Below, piece by piece: positions 34,084 to 43,491 of a stretch of 64,000 nt of DNA. Below the pieces are notes generated by a model. It saw only the letters and a program-made list of their open reading frames with translations. It searched no databases and was not told the DNA's origin. The position numbers and the translations under genes were made by a program. Origin of the DNA: Brevibacillus thermoruber 423 (GTDB lineage: Bacteria > Bacillota > Bacilli > Brevibacillales > Brevibacillaceae); NCBI RefSeq assembly GCF_000454065.1, contig NZ_KE695651.1:440258-504257 (forward strand), given 5' to 3'. Numbering within the stretch: the stretch's first letter is position 1; each line of letters begins with the position of its first letter.

Positions 34084-35307
34084 GTGAGCAAACGCGCATC
34101 CATCTTTCTTGCTTCCCTGCTGGCCATCACCGCCGGCTGCGGACCGGAAACGGCTCAACCGCCGCAAGAGCAGCCCGCCAAGGCCAAAGTCGTCGAGGTG
34201 CTGACGGTGAAGAAGCCGGATCACCCCGTCGTGCTGACCGTGACCGGCATCGTGGAAGCGAAGCGAGATGCCATCCTGCAGTTTGGCACGGGAGGCACGA
34301 TAGCGGCCATCCACGTGACGAGAGGGGCAAAAATCGCCCAGGGTCAGCTTCTGGCCTCGCTGGATACCCGCTACTACCAAAAGGAAGTGGAAGCGGCGGC
34401 AGGCCAGGTGGAAGAAGCGGCGGCCCGCAAGAGCAAGACGTTGAGGGGTGCGACGGAAGAGGCGATTCAACAGCAGCGTCTGCAACTGCAAAGCGCCCAG
34501 AACCAACTGGCCAAGGCCAAGCGGGAGTTCGAGCAGGGCCAAAAGCTGTTCGAAGGCGGCGCCATCTCCCGAAGCGAATGGAACGACCGGAAATGGGCCG
34601 TGGACCAGGCGCAGATAGCCGTGAACAACGCCAAGCTGGCCCTCGATGAACTGCTCAAGGGAGCCCAGCCCGAAGACATCGCCATGGCCAACGCCTCGCT
34701 GAAACAGGCGGCCGGTCAGGTGGAGCGGGCGAAAAAGACGCTCGACGACACCAAAATCGTCGCCCCGTTCGCCGGTACGGTGGTGGATGTCTCCAAGCAG
34801 GTGGGCGAACTGGCCAATCCGGGCGAAGCCATCATCCATCTGATCGATTTGTCGGAGGTGAAAGTGACGCTGGACGTCACCAACGAGCTGATCAGCCAGT
34901 TCCGCGAAAAGGCCAAGGTCCAGGTAATCGGCGAAGACGGCCAGAAGAACGAGGGAACCGTCACCTTCGTGTCGCCGGTGGTCGACAAGCAGACCGGGAA
35001 GTTTCGGGTGGAAGTGACCGTCCCCAACCCGAAAGGCGCATGGCGCGGGGGGATGGTGGCGACCGTGGAGATCCCCCGGACGATCAACGGTTTTCTCGTG
35101 CCGCTGGAAAGCGTCGGCGTGAGCGAATCTACCCACTATGTGATGGCGGTGGAAAACGGCGTCATCGTCAAGCGGGAAGTGAAAACGGGCCAACTGGTGG
35201 GAGACCAGATGGAAATTGTCTCCGGCGTCAAACCGGGCGACAAACTGCTGCGCGCCGGCATTACGTTCTACGTTGAGGGGCAAAAAGTGGAGGCGAAAGG
35301 GGAATAA
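34084..35307 (+). CDS. RND efflux membrane-fusion lipoprotein (HlyD/AcrA-like)
   Basis: A 407-residue periplasmic-adaptor-like protein with a lipoprotein signal ('LLAITAGCG', lipidated Cys near residue 19). It has the barrel-sandwich/lipoyl halves ('DAILQFGTGGTIAAIHVTRG' and 'TKIVAPFAGTVVDVSKQVGEL', given in part), an alpha-hairpin coiled coil between them (residues about 95-190) and a beta-barrel. In Gram-positive bacteria such adaptors work with RND pumps without an outer-membrane channel. GTG start with TTGGAGGA upstream; three bases separate it from the pump gene. Confidence 0.9.
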   Translation: MSKRASIFLASLLAITAGCGPETAQPPQEQPAKAKVVEVLTVKKPDHPVVLTVTGIVEAKRDAILQFGTGGTIAAIHVTRGAKIAQGQLLASLDTRYYQKEVEAAAGQVEEAAARKSKTLRGATEEAIQQQRLQLQSAQNQLAKAKREFEQGQKLFEGGAISRSEWNDRKWAVDQAQIAVNNAKLALDELLKGAQPEDIAMANASLKQAAGQVERAKKTLDDTKIVAPFAGTVVDVSKQVGELANPGEAIIHLIDLSEVKVTLDVTNELISQFREKAKVQVIGEDGQKNEGTVTFVSPVVDKQTGKFRVEVTVPNPKGAWRGGMVATVEIPRTINGFLVPLESVGVSESTHYVMAVENGVIVKREVKTGQLVGDQMEIVSGVKPGDKLLRAGITFYVEGQKVEAKGE

Positions 35308-35310
35308 CGC

Positions 35311-38300
35311 ATGGAAAAGACGATTCTCTTTTTGCTGAAGCGGCGCCTGATTGTGTTTCTGGTCACCTTTGTCATCGTCATCGCCGGGCTCGGCTCGCTT
35401 TTCAGCTTTCAAGTGGAGCTGGTTCCCAAGACCAACTTCCCGTGGATTACCGTCAGCGTCTCCGGCGGTTCGCTTCCGCCCGAGGAGATGGAAGAAAAGG
35501 TCACGAAGAAGATCGAACAGGAGATCAAGTCGATTGCCGACGTGAAAGAGTACTCGTCCACCACCTCCACCGGGCACGTCAGCATCACGGTGATCGCCGA
35601 AGAAGGCAGAGGGGACAAAGTGAAGCAGGACGTGCAAAACGCGGTGAACCGCCTGCGCAACGGATTCCCCAAGGCGGTTGACACGGTCAACGTCAACCAG
35701 GCCAATTTCGGAGACGACGCCCTGATTGACTATGCCCTGGTGGGGGCGGACCCGCAAACCATGCTCGGCCTGGCGAAGACCGCGATCAAGGACCGGATCG
35801 AATCCGTCCCCGGGGTCAAGGAAGTGGAAGTGTCCGACCGCAGTTTTGAAAACCAGATCGCCGTCACGCTGCGGCCGGAACGGCTGTCCGCCTACCGTAC
35901 GACGCCCGCATCGGTGATGGAGCAGCTCCAGGCGACCAACTGGAAACAGGCCGTCGGAACGCTGGAGAATCCCGGGTTTGACACCGTCGTCATGATCGAC
36001 AACACCTACACGACCGTCCAGGAAATCAGCCGGTTGAACATCGACACGCCGGAAGGGACGGTGACGCTGGACCAGTTGGCGACGATTGAGGATCTGCGCG
36101 GCAAGGTAAAGGATTCGATCGCGCTGACAAACGGCAGCGTGTTCGTTCACCTCAGCGTCAAGCGGGCGGAAGGGAGCGATCTGATCACCACCCAACGGAA
36201 CGTGGAGGAGGTCGTGAAACAGATCAACGCCGAAGCCGGCGGACGCTACGAGCTGAAGGTGATGTTTGAGGCAGCCTCGTACATTCAGCACGCCGTGAGC
36301 AACCTCAGCCGGGACGTGCTGATCGGCGGGGCGCTGGCCATCATCATCCTGTTCGTCTTCCTGCGCAACTGGCGCGTGACGCTGGTCATCGCCACGACGC
36401 TTCCGCTGTCCGCCTTGATGACGTTCATCGCGATGAAATGGGGCGGGTACAACATCGACATGGTGAGCCTGCTGTCGCTTTCCCTGTCGGTCGGCCTGAT
36501 CGTTGATGCGGCCATTGTCGTTCTGGAAAGCATTTACCAGTTCCGGGAAAAAGGGGAGCCGCTGCAGCGGGCGATCGTGAAAGGAACGCGGGAAGTGCTG
36601 ACCCCGGTGTTCACCTCGCAGTTGACGATTATCATCGTCTTCCTGCCGCTGGTCTTTGCCGACTTTGAAGACTGGTTGAAACCGATTCTGCAGTCGATCG
36701 CCTTCACGGTCACGTCGGCCATCGTGGCGTCGACCATCGCCGCGTTCTTCTTCGTCCCGGTGTTTTCCGACCGGTTTCTCAACAAGGACAAGAACGTGTC
36801 GCTGGAGGGCGAAGGCAAGGATCATGCGATCGTGCTGTGGTTTAACCGACTGCTGCAGGTGGCCTTGCGCCACAGGGTGAAAACCGTCATCCTCGCGATC
36901 GTCATCTTTGTCGGTTCCACCTTCCTCCTGCCCTTTGTCAAAATGGGGCAGGGCATCGACGCGAACGAAAACCTGGTGTTCGCTTCGCTGACCATGCCGA
37001 CCGGGTCCACGCTGGAAGATGCGCAGCGGGCGGGCGTGGCGGCGGAAGCCTCTCTCCGGCAAATACCGGAAGTCAAAGACGTCTTTTTCTTCGGTGACAA
37101 GGAGAAGACGGAACTCTTCATCTCCCTGAAGGGAAAGAAGGAACGGGAGCGCGACAAGGAAGCGCTGACCCAGGACATCAACGACCGGCTCAAGGCGATT
37201 CCCGGCATTGAGAGCATCTCGACCGCATTTGGCGGCCAGGGAAATGAGCCCCCGGTCCAATTGGACATCGTCGGCGAAGACATGGAGAAAATGCGGCAGC
37301 TCGCCGGCGACGTGGAAGCCATGCTGGCAACCATCCCGGGCGTGACCAACATCCGCAACGATTTCAAGGAGGGCAAGGAGAAAATCACCTTGCTCCCCAA
37401 GCAGGACGCGCTTGCCCGGCTGCAGGTGGATCCCCGCTCCCTGCTGCAGCAGATCAGCATGATGATCGGGGAACAGCCGGTCACGACGATCACGTCGGAC
37501 GGGATTGAGGTGGACGTGGTCGCCAGGATGCCGGACAACTGGCTGAAGCATCCGGAGCAATTGCACCAAATCATGATCAGCTCCAAAACGGGTGAGCAGG
37601 TGCCGCTCTCCGAACTGGTGGAGTGGCGGTACAGCAAGTCGCCGGTCACCATCGCCCGTGAAAAGGGGGAGCGGATCGTTACCGTTTCCGCTGAACTGCT
37701 CGGCAGCGATTTGGGGACGGTGGGCCGCCAGGTGGCGGAGAAACTGCCTGCGCTGGCCGTCCCGGCCGGGTACAAGGTGGAGATCGCCGGCAAATTGAAA
37801 GAGCAGAGCGCCAACATGACGCAGGGATTGTTCGTCTTTCTGGGCGTCATCGCCTTGATTTACGTCATCATGGTGGCGCAGTTTGGACGACTGTCCCACC
37901 CGCTGTTGATCATGCTGACCATTCCGATGGCGCTGGTCGGCGTCATCCTCGGGTTTGTGCTGACGCAGCGGATCCTCGGCGAGATGGCGATGATCGGGAT
38001 CATCATGCTGGTGGGGATCGTCGTCTCCAACGCCATTCTCCTGATCGACCGCATCAACCTGCTGCGCAGCCGGGGCATGGCGCTGATGGACGCCATCCTG
38101 CAGGGCACGAAAGACCGCGTGCGGCCCGTGATCATGACCAAACTGACCGCCATTCTCGGCATGCTGCCGATGGCACTGGCCATCGCCGAAGGGTCCGACC
38201 TGGAAGCGCCGCTGGCGACGGCCGTCATCTCCGGCCTGATCTTCCACACAATGGTCACCTTGGTCTTGGTGCCGGTCCTGTACTCGCTGTTTGAGAGCGC

Positions 38301-38394
38301 CAGGGAGCGCCGGCTGGCCCGCAAAGCGGCCCGTCTAGCCAAACGGCTCGCCAAAAAGCAGGCGAAGAACAAGGTGCCGGCCGCCGAACTGTAA
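35311..38394 (+). CDS. RND family multidrug/lipopeptide efflux pump (SwrC/YerP-like)
   Basis: A 1027-residue resistance-nodulation-division transporter, similar in size and architecture to Bacillus SwrC. It has the first transmembrane helix (about 12-30), large extracytoplasmic loops, the helix cluster around residues 330-480 with 'LSLSVGLIVDAAIVVLESI' (containing the proton-relay Asp) and a second cluster near the C-terminus ('MLVGIVVSNAILLIDRIN'). It exports hydrophobic or amphipathic compounds by proton antiport. It forms a two-gene operon with the adaptor. Confidence 0.93.
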   Translation: MEKTILFLLKRRLIVFLVTFVIVIAGLGSLFSFQVELVPKTNFPWITVSVSGGSLPPEEMEEKVTKKIEQEIKSIADVKEYSSTTSTGHVSITVIAEEGRGDKVKQDVQNAVNRLRNGFPKAVDTVNVNQANFGDDALIDYALVGADPQTMLGLAKTAIKDRIESVPGVKEVEVSDRSFENQIAVTLRPERLSAYRTTPASVMEQLQATNWKQAVGTLENPGFDTVVMIDNTYTTVQEISRLNIDTPEGTVTLDQLATIEDLRGKVKDSIALTNGSVFVHLSVKRAEGSDLITTQRNVEEVVKQINAEAGGRYELKVMFEAASYIQHAVSNLSRDVLIGGALAIIILFVFLRNWRVTLVIATTLPLSALMTFIAMKWGGYNIDMVSLLSLSLSVGLIVDAAIVVLESIYQFREKGEPLQRAIVKGTREVLTPVFTSQLTIIIVFLPLVFADFEDWLKPILQSIAFTVTSAIVASTIAAFFFVPVFSDRFLNKDKNVSLEGEGKDHAIVLWFNRLLQVALRHRVKTVILAIVIFVGSTFLLPFVKMGQGIDANENLVFASLTMPTGSTLEDAQRAGVAAEASLRQIPEVKDVFFFGDKEKTELFISLKGKKERERDKEALTQDINDRLKAIPGIESISTAFGGQGNEPPVQLDIVGEDMEKMRQLAGDVEAMLATIPGVTNIRNDFKEGKEKITLLPKQDALARLQVDPRSLLQQISMMIGEQPVTTITSDGIEVDVVARMPDNWLKHPEQLHQIMISSKTGEQVPLSELVEWRYSKSPVTIAREKGERIVTVSAELLGSDLGTVGRQVAEKLPALAVPAGYKVEIAGKLKEQSANMTQGLFVFLGVIALIYVIMVAQFGRLSHPLLIMLTIPMALVGVILGFVLTQRILGEMAMIGIIMLVGIVVSNAILLIDRINLLRSRGMALMDAILQGTKDRVRPVIMTKLTAILGMLPMALAIAEGSDLEAPLATAVISGLIFHTMVTLVLVPVLYSLFESARERRLARKAARLAKRLAKKQAKNKVPAAEL

Positions 38395-38421
38395 GCGGCA
38401 CCGGTCCGCAGCGAATCCGAA

Positions 38422-38446
38422 CAAGGGCCCCATTCCGGGGCCCTTG
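38422..38446 (+). terminator. GC-rich hairpin after the RND operon
   Basis: CAAGGGCCCC / (C)GGGGCCCTTG perfect stem with a short loop, without a T run. A second, better terminator lies at 38497. Confidence 0.5.
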
Positions 38447-38496
38447 CTGCTGGCATTCATGCGCACACGGGCTGCAGCCTGCGCCATGCTGCCGAT

Positions 38497-38527
38497 GAGG
38501 CCGGTAACTGTCCGGCCTCTTCCCTTT
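38497..38527 (+). terminator. Rho-independent terminator upstream of the SDR gene
   Basis: GAGGCCGG (38497-38504) / CCGGCCTC (38512-38519) followed by TTCCCTTTT. Confidence 0.7.
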
Positions 38528-38611
38528 TGCTTGCATTGGTCAGATTTTTCTGTAGAATGAAGGCAGACAAGGAATACCAGAACATTGCGAAAACCGGAAA
38601 GGAGAATCGAT

Positions 38612-39400
38612 ATGGATCTGCAATTGCAGGGAAGAACGGCCATCGTGCTGGCCTCGACAAAAGGACTGGGAAAAGCGACCGCGCTGTCGCTCGCGGCGGA
38701 GGGGGCGAACGTCGCCATCTGCGGCCGTGACGAAGCCGCTCTGGCCGCCACCCGGACGGAGATCATCGACAAGACGGGGAAAGAGCCGCTGGCCATGCTG
38801 GTGGACGTGACCAAAGCCGAGGACATCCGGCGGCTGGTGGACGAGACGGCCGCCCGGTTCGGCAGTGTGGACATTTTGATCAACAACGCCGGCGGTCCGG
38901 CAGCGGGCACCTTTGATCAACTGACCGACGAGCAGTGGATCGCGGCCTTTGAGCTGAACCTGCTCAGCTTTGTGCGGGCGATTCGCGCGGTGCTGCCGCA
39001 CATGCGCAGGCAGCAGTTCGGCCGCATCGTCAATTTTGCCTCCTCTTCGTTCAAACAGCCGCTGGAAAACCTGATCCTGTCCAACACCTTCCGCACCGGG
39101 ATTGTCGGGCTGGCGAAAAGCCTGGCCGTGGAGCTCGGCCCGGACGGGATTCTCATCAACACCGTCGGGCCCGGACGAATCGCGACGGACCGGGTCGCTT
39201 CGCTGGACCGGCTGCGGGCGGAGCAGCTCCAGGTGGACGTCGGCGAGGTGAAACGGCAGGTGGAGGCTGCGATTCCGCTCGGCCGTTACGGCCAACCGGA
39301 GGAGTTCGCCCGCGTCGTCACCTTCCTGGCCTCCCCGGCCAACAGCTACGTGACGGGCCAGGCGTTCCTCGTCGACGGCGGACTGGTCAAGGCGATCTGA
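38612..39400 (+). CDS. Short-chain dehydrogenase/reductase with non-canonical active site
   Basis: A 262-residue SDR with the cofactor motif 'VLASTKGLGKATA' (TGxxxGxG variant) and 'NNAGG' at about 91-95. The usual catalytic Tyr-x3-Lys is missing: the aligned positions read Ser157 and Arg161 in 'LILSNTFRTGIVGLAKSLA'. This SN-x-x-R variant occurs in a distinct SDR subfamily. It may still bind NAD(P)H, but the reaction is unknown and the enzyme could use other residues. AAAGGAGA precedes the ATG. The C-terminal 'SYVTGQAFLVDGG' is normal for the fold. Confidence 0.85.
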   Translation: MDLQLQGRTAIVLASTKGLGKATALSLAAEGANVAICGRDEAALAATRTEIIDKTGKEPLAMLVDVTKAEDIRRLVDETAARFGSVDILINNAGGPAAGTFDQLTDEQWIAAFELNLLSFVRAIRAVLPHMRRQQFGRIVNFASSSFKQPLENLILSNTFRTGIVGLAKSLAVELGPDGILINTVGPGRIATDRVASLDRLRAEQLQVDVGEVKRQVEAAIPLGRYGQPEEFARVVTFLASPANSYVTGQAFLVDGGLVKAI

Positions 39401-39409
39401 CCGCCGCTG

Positions 39410-39418
39410 TGCTATAAT
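39410..39418 (+). promoter_or_regulatory. Extended -10 promoter of yajQ
   Basis: TG-C-TATAAT is a perfect extended -10 element, about 30 bases before the start codon; no -35 match is visible. Confidence 0.65.
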
Positions 39419-39449
39419 GGATGGAAAATACAGGTGAAGGGGAACTGGC

Positions 39450-39941
39450 ATGAGCAAGGAAAGTTCGTTTGACATCGTATCCAAAGTGGATCTGGCCGAG
39501 GTGACGAACGCCATCCACACGGCTGTCAAGGAGATCGAAAACCGCTTTGACTTCAAAGGCAGCAAGAGCAGCATCACGCTTGAGAAAGAGGAGATCGTGC
39601 TGATTTCCGACGACGAATTTAAGCTGGGCCAGGTCAAAGACATCCTCCTCGGCAAACTGGTCAAACGGGATGTGCCGGTCAAAAATCTGGAGTACGGCAA
39701 AGTGGAGCCCGCCGCGGGCGGGACCGTCCGTCAGCGGGTCAAGCTCGTACAGGGCATCGACAAGGAGAACGCGAAAAAAATCACCAGCATCATCAAGGAG
39801 ACCGGCCTGAAAGTGAAATCGCAGATCCAGGACGACCAGATCCGGGTGGTTGGCAAAAGCAAGGACGATCTGCAGGCGGTGATCGCCGCCATCCGCAAGG
39901 CCGACCTGCCGATTGAGGTGCAGTTCATCAACTACCGATAA
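39450..39941 (+). CDS. yajQ: YajQ family nucleotide-binding protein
   Basis: A 163-residue protein with two ferredoxin-like/UPF0234 units. It begins '[18 protein letters not shown]' and has '[14 protein letters not shown]' and the C-terminal '[10 protein letters not shown]', the constant ends of the family. Homologues bind tRNA/GTP-like nucleotides and, in some bacteria, cyclic di-GMP; the cellular role in Bacillales is not settled. AGGTGAAGGGG precedes the ATG. It has its own promoter. Confidence 0.95.
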   Translation: MSKESSFDIVSKVDLAEVTNAIHTAVKEIENRFDFKGSKSSITLEKEEIVLISDDEFKLGQVKDILLGKLVKRDVPVKNLEYGKVEPAAGGTVRQRVKLVQGIDKENAKKITSIIKETGLKVKSQIQDDQIRVVGKSKDDLQAVIAAIRKADLPIEVQFINYR

Positions 39942-40022
39942 AAAGTTTTGCTTCTATTTTTTCTCTCTTCGCGTATGCATGTACCAATAGGCGACAAGCA
40001 TCTGCGAAAGGGAGAGTAGGAT

Positions 40023-40493
40023 ATGAAGGTCTTTATCGTCAGTTTGCGCAATCTGATCCTGGGCGGCATCGTCTTTCTGATCGTGCTGGTGGCGGGTATC
40101 GTACTGCTGGTCAAAGACCCGCTGCATGTATCCGACTCCTACAGACCGGAAGAACCGAGCGTCCCCGCATCCGCACTGCCCGCTGCTCCGCCGGACGGCG
40201 CCGCGAAGCCGTCCCTCAACCTGGACGTGAAGGTGGAGGGAAGCACGGCTGACGTCAAACTGCTCACCCAGAACTTTCAGTTTGTCGAGGATTCGGGCGA
40301 TCCCAACCAGGCTGTCTTCGGCCAAGGGCACGCGCACCTGTACCTGAACGGCGAACCGAAGGGGATGATCTACCATCCGGAGTTTCTGCTGAAGAAGCTG
40401 CCAAAAGGGGAGCACGAGCTGCGGGTTGAGCTGAACTACAGCAATCACCTGCCGTACAAGGTGGAAGCGGTGCAAAAATTCGTGGTGCAGTAA
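40023..40493 (+). CDS. Membrane-anchored protein with a small extracytoplasmic beta domain
   Basis: A 156-residue protein with an N-terminal transmembrane helix (residues about 9-30), a Pro/Ala-rich linker (about 42-62) and a C-terminal domain with 'GHAHLYLNGEPKGMIY' and 'LPKGEHELRVELNYSNHLPY'. The latter pattern is shared with small extracytoplasmic copper/oxidase-associated and DUF4399-like domains, where the His residues might bind metal; this is a pattern match, not a firm assignment. AAAGGGAGAG lies upstream. A terminator follows. Confidence 0.65.
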   Translation: MKVFIVSLRNLILGGIVFLIVLVAGIVLLVKDPLHVSDSYRPEEPSVPASALPAAPPDGAAKPSLNLDVKVEGSTADVKLLTQNFQFVEDSGDPNQAVFGQGHAHLYLNGEPKGMIYHPEFLLKKLPKGEHELRVELNYSNHLPYKVEAVQKFVVQ

Positions 40494-40495
40494 GG

Positions 40496-40525
40496 AAAAG
40501 GCGTTCCGACAAAGGGACGCTTTTT
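40496..40525 (+). terminator. Rho-independent terminator
   Basis: AAAAGGCGTTCC pairs with GGGACGCTTTTT (one mismatch/bulge and a G-U pair), ending in TTTTT. Confidence 0.7.
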
Positions 40526-40669
40526 CTTTCCCGCCGGATGTCGGACCGGCTTCACGACAGGAGAACCATTCCGAAAAAACGTATGACAGGAAGGAATATA
40601 CAGCCGGCGAATCGAATCAACTACAACAGACAGAATAGTCAGACGTTTAGGGGAGAAGGGGGGCTTTCG

Positions 40670-42328
40670 ATGTTGCGTTCCATTACGATCGGCGACCTGC
40701 TGGACGAAACGGCAGGCCGCTTTCCTGACAAGGAGGCCGTGGTCTACAAGGAGCGGAGCCTGCGCTACACGTTTTCACAGTTCCGGGACGTGTGCGACCT
40801 GGCCGCCAGGGGGTTTCTCTCGCTGGGGATCCAAAAAGGGGAACACATCGCCATCTGGGCCACCAACGTGCCGGAGTGGGTGATCAGCCAGTTTGCCACG
40901 GCGAAAATGGGGGGAGTGCTGGTCACGGTCAACACCAGCTATCGCGTTCACGAGCTGGAATACCTGCTGCGCCAGTCGGAATCCACCACGCTCCTGCTGA
41001 TCGACTCGTTCCGGGGCGCCAGCTACCTGGAGATGATCCGGGAAATCTGCCCCGAGCTGGACGAGTGCGAACCGGGGCGGCTGCAGTCGGCACGGCTGCC
41101 GCATCTGAAAAACGTCATCTACATCGGGGAGGACCGGCAGCCCGGCATGTTTTTGTGGCGCGATCTGCTGGAACGCGGCGCGGCCGTGCCTGACGGGGAG
41201 CGGATGGCCCGCCAGCGGGAGCTGCATCCGGACGACGTCATCAACATGCAGTACACGTCGGGGACGACCGGGTTTCCCAAAGGCGTCATGCTGTCCCACA
41301 ACAACATCGTCAACAACGCGATCAAGGTGGCCGAGTGCCAGCGGCTGGGCGCGGAGGACCGGGTGTGCATCCCGGTGCCCTTTTTCCACTGCTTCGGCTG
41401 CGTCATGGGCACGCTTGCCTGCGTGGCGACGGGAGCCACGATGGTGCCGGTGATTACCTTTGATCCGGGGACGGTTTTGTCCGTCGTGGAGGAGGAGCGC
41501 TGCACCGCCTTGTACGGCGTGCCGACCATGTTTATCGCCGAGCTGAACCACCCGTCGTTTGCGGAGCGAGATCTTCGCTCGCTGCGCACCGGGATCATGG
41601 CCGGTTCCCCGTGTCCGACCGAGGTGATGAAGAACGTCGTGGAGAAAATGGGCATCCGCGAGATCACGATCGCGTACGGACAGACGGAATCCTCGCCGGT
41701 CATCACGCAGACGCGGCCGGACGACACGATTGAGCGCCGCGTCTCCACCGTGGGCAGGGCGCATGACGGCGTGGAGGTGAAGGTGATCGATCCCGTCACC
41801 GGAGAGACAGTGCCTCCCGGTGTGCAGGGAGAGCTGTGCACGCGCGGCTATCTCGTGATGAAAGGATACTACAACATGCCGGAGCAGACAGCCAAAGCCA
41901 TCGATCACGAAGGCTGGCTGCACACCGGCGATTTGGCGACGGTGGACGAAGAGGGCTACTTCCGCATCACCGGCCGGCTGAAAGACATGATCATCCGCGG
42001 CGGAGAAAACATCTACCCGCGTGAAATCGAGGAATTCCTCTACACCCATCCCAAAGTGCTGGACGTTCAGGTGGTTGGAGTGCCGGACCCCAAATACGGG
42101 GAACAGGTGCTGGCTTGCATCAAGGTGAAACCGGGGGAGACGCTGACAGCGGAAGAGGTGCGAACATACTGCGAAGGCAGGATTGCCCGGTTTAAAATTC
42201 CGCACTACATCCAGTTCGTCAGTGAATACCCGATGACCGCCTCCGGCAAAATCCAGAAGTTCAAGCTGCGGGAGCAGGCGATTCGCGCTTTCGGCCTGGA
42301 GGCGGCGGACGGCATCGAAACCGCGTGA
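40670..42328 (+). CDS. Acyl-CoA synthetase (AMP-binding, FadD/AcsA-like)
   Basis: A 552-residue ANL-superfamily ligase that activates a carboxylic acid, probably a medium- or long-chain fatty acid, to its CoA thioester. Motifs: P-loop 'MQYTSGTTGFPKGVMLSHNN', 'YGQTESSPV', the hinge 'TGRLKDMIIRGGENIYPREIEEFL' (in part) and the catalytic Lys in 'TASGKIQKFKL'. ATG 40670 follows GGGGAGAAGGGGGG; the frame extends upstream to 40538 without a good start. It stands alone; neighbouring beta-oxidation genes are absent. Confidence 0.92.
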   Translation: MLRSITIGDLLDETAGRFPDKEAVVYKERSLRYTFSQFRDVCDLAARGFLSLGIQKGEHIAIWATNVPEWVISQFATAKMGGVLVTVNTSYRVHELEYLLRQSESTTLLLIDSFRGASYLEMIREICPELDECEPGRLQSARLPHLKNVIYIGEDRQPGMFLWRDLLERGAAVPDGERMARQRELHPDDVINMQYTSGTTGFPKGVMLSHNNIVNNAIKVAECQRLGAEDRVCIPVPFFHCFGCVMGTLACVATGATMVPVITFDPGTVLSVVEEERCTALYGVPTMFIAELNHPSFAERDLRSLRTGIMAGSPCPTEVMKNVVEKMGIREITIAYGQTESSPVITQTRPDDTIERRVSTVGRAHDGVEVKVIDPVTGETVPPGVQGELCTRGYLVMKGYYNMPEQTAKAIDHEGWLHTGDLATVDEEGYFRITGRLKDMIIRGGENIYPREIEEFLYTHPKVLDVQVVGVPDPKYGEQVLACIKVKPGETLTAEEVRTYCEGRIARFKIPHYIQFVSEYPMTASGKIQKFKLREQAIRAFGLEAADGIETA

Positions 42329-42842
42329 CAGACCGACAGCGAAGAGCGTGAAACACGCGGCGAACAGTGAGACGATGTATCGCGAGCAGCGTGGAAAGCG
42401 GACAGCGAAAAACGCCGGGGCATGCCCCGGCGTTGCAGTGTGCAGACAAAGTGACTGCTGGGGGGAGAAGCACGTTTCCGGCATCCGCTCCGTGCTTTAC
42501 CCACCGAACACAAGCTAACGCTCGCGTTCGGCGGGGCCCAGTTTACGCCCAGCAGGGAAGCAGGGACTGCACGCTCCGCATCGATTTGCGGGGGATCGCC
42601 AAAGCCGTATCGCTGCGCAGCCCATTCAAAGGTGGCGCTCCTGTTCCCCGCAAATCGATGCTCCGCTCGGTAGGGCTCACAAGTCGCTCTGCCTGGAAAC
42701 ATGCTTCTCCTTCGATGCAATCGGTTTGTCTTCAGTCTGAAACGCCGGGGCATCCCCCGTCGCGAAAAGGGCAATCTTTACTTTCCGGCCGTTCTGCACT
42801 ATGATGGGTGGGAAAAGCTGGAGGAGGCGCTGTTTTTGTCAC
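42329..42842. repeat. Structured non-coding stretch with palindrome, direct repeats and long inverted repeat
   Basis: No convincing gene was found between the acyl-CoA synthetase and leuD. It holds a perfect 24-bp palindrome (42411-42434), a 14-base direct repeat AAACGCCGGGGCAT at 42410 and again at 42740, exactly 330 bases apart, and a 16-bp inverted repeat (42578-42593 with 42646-42661) that encloses nested pairs (CGCCA / TGGCG) and a GCTGCGCAGC apex. The palindrome is followed by TTTTT on the minus strand, so it may terminate leftward RNA. It may be a dispersed intergenic repeat or a structured RNA. Confidence 0.55.
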
Positions 42843-42880
42843 AAAAAAAGCGAAGGCACGGAGCGGTTCCATGCCTTCGC
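42843..42880 (-). terminator. Rho-independent terminator of leuCD
   Basis: On the minus strand GCGAAGGCA (42872-42880) pairs with TGCCTTCGC (42850-42858) and is followed by seven T residues. Confidence 0.85.
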
Positions 42881-42894
42881 CGGTGTGCGGGGAG

Positions 42895-43491
42895 TTATAC
42901 GAACGTTTCCCGCTTTGCCTCGTAGGCGGCGATCTTGTCTTCGTATTGCAGGGTGATGCCGATGTCGTCCAGCCCGTTGAGCAGGCAGTACCGGCGATAC
43001 GCGTCCACTTCGAACGGATAGGAGAGGCCGGCGTCGTCCGTAATCACCTGCTCCTGCAGATCGATCGTGAGCTGGTAGTTGTCGCGGCTCTCGGCGCGGC
43101 TGAACAGCTCCTGCACCTGTTCCTCGCTCAGCTTGATCGGCAGGATGCCGTTTTTAAAGCAGTTGTTGTAAAAGATGTCGGCAAACGACGGCGCGATGAT
43201 GGCGCGGAAGCCGTAGTCCAACAGCGCCCAGGGCGCGTGCTCGCGGGAGGAGCCGCAGCCGAAGTTGTTGCGGGCCAAGAGGACGGTGGCGCCGGCGTAT
43301 TTGGGCTGGTTCAGCACGAACGATTCGATCGGGCTGCCGTCGGCGTTGAAGCGCCACTCGTAAAAGAGAAACTGGCCGAAGCCGGTGCGCTCGATGCGTT
43401 TGAGAAACTGCTTGGGAATGATGGCGTCGGTGTCCACGTTGACGCGGTCCAACGGCGCTGCGATTCCGGTGTGTACGACAAACGGTTTCAT
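42895..43491 (-). CDS. leuD: 3-isopropylmalate dehydratase small subunit
   Basis: With LeuC it isomerises 2-isopropylmalate to 3-isopropylmalate in leucine synthesis. The 198-residue swivel-domain subunit has '[21 protein letters not shown]' (in part) and the substrate loop '[16 protein letters not shown]'. Its ATG overlaps the leuC stop codon by one base (TAATG), so the subunits should be made in equal amounts. leuA and leuB are not nearby. Confidence 0.97.
   Translation of the reverse strand: MKPFVVHTGIAAPLDRVNVDTDAIIPKQFLKRIERTGFGQFLFYEWRFNADGSPIESFVLNQPKYAGATVLLARNNFGCGSSREHAPWALLDYGFRAIIAPSFADIFYNNCFKNGILPIKLSEEQVQELFSRAESRDNYQLTIDLQEQVITDDAGLSYPFEVDAYRRYCLLNGLDDIGITLQYEDKIAAYEAKRETFV

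Noticed and set aside
33854-34087. 77-codon plus-strand frame between pepF and the efflux adaptor
   Set aside because: It begins in the pepF terminator T run, has no ribosome binding site and covers the promoter and palindromic operator.
33706-38247. Very long open frame on the minus strand, opposite the RND pump genes
   Set aside because: It mirrors the plus-strand pump and adaptor codons in GC-rich DNA; its translation is rich in His, Arg, Gln and Asp with no domain, no ribosome binding site and no promoter.
42500-42532. CCGAAC ... GTTCGG as a LexA (SOS) box
   Set aside because: The half-sites are too far apart; the Bacillus box needs CGAAC-N4-GTTCG. No LexA box was found near dinG either.
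42205-42774. Minus-strand open frame of 189 codons overlapping the end of the acyl-CoA synthetase
   Set aside because: Contains the same RRGMPRRF-type segment twice because of the direct repeat, runs into another gene, and lacks a ribosome binding site; explained by the repeat element.
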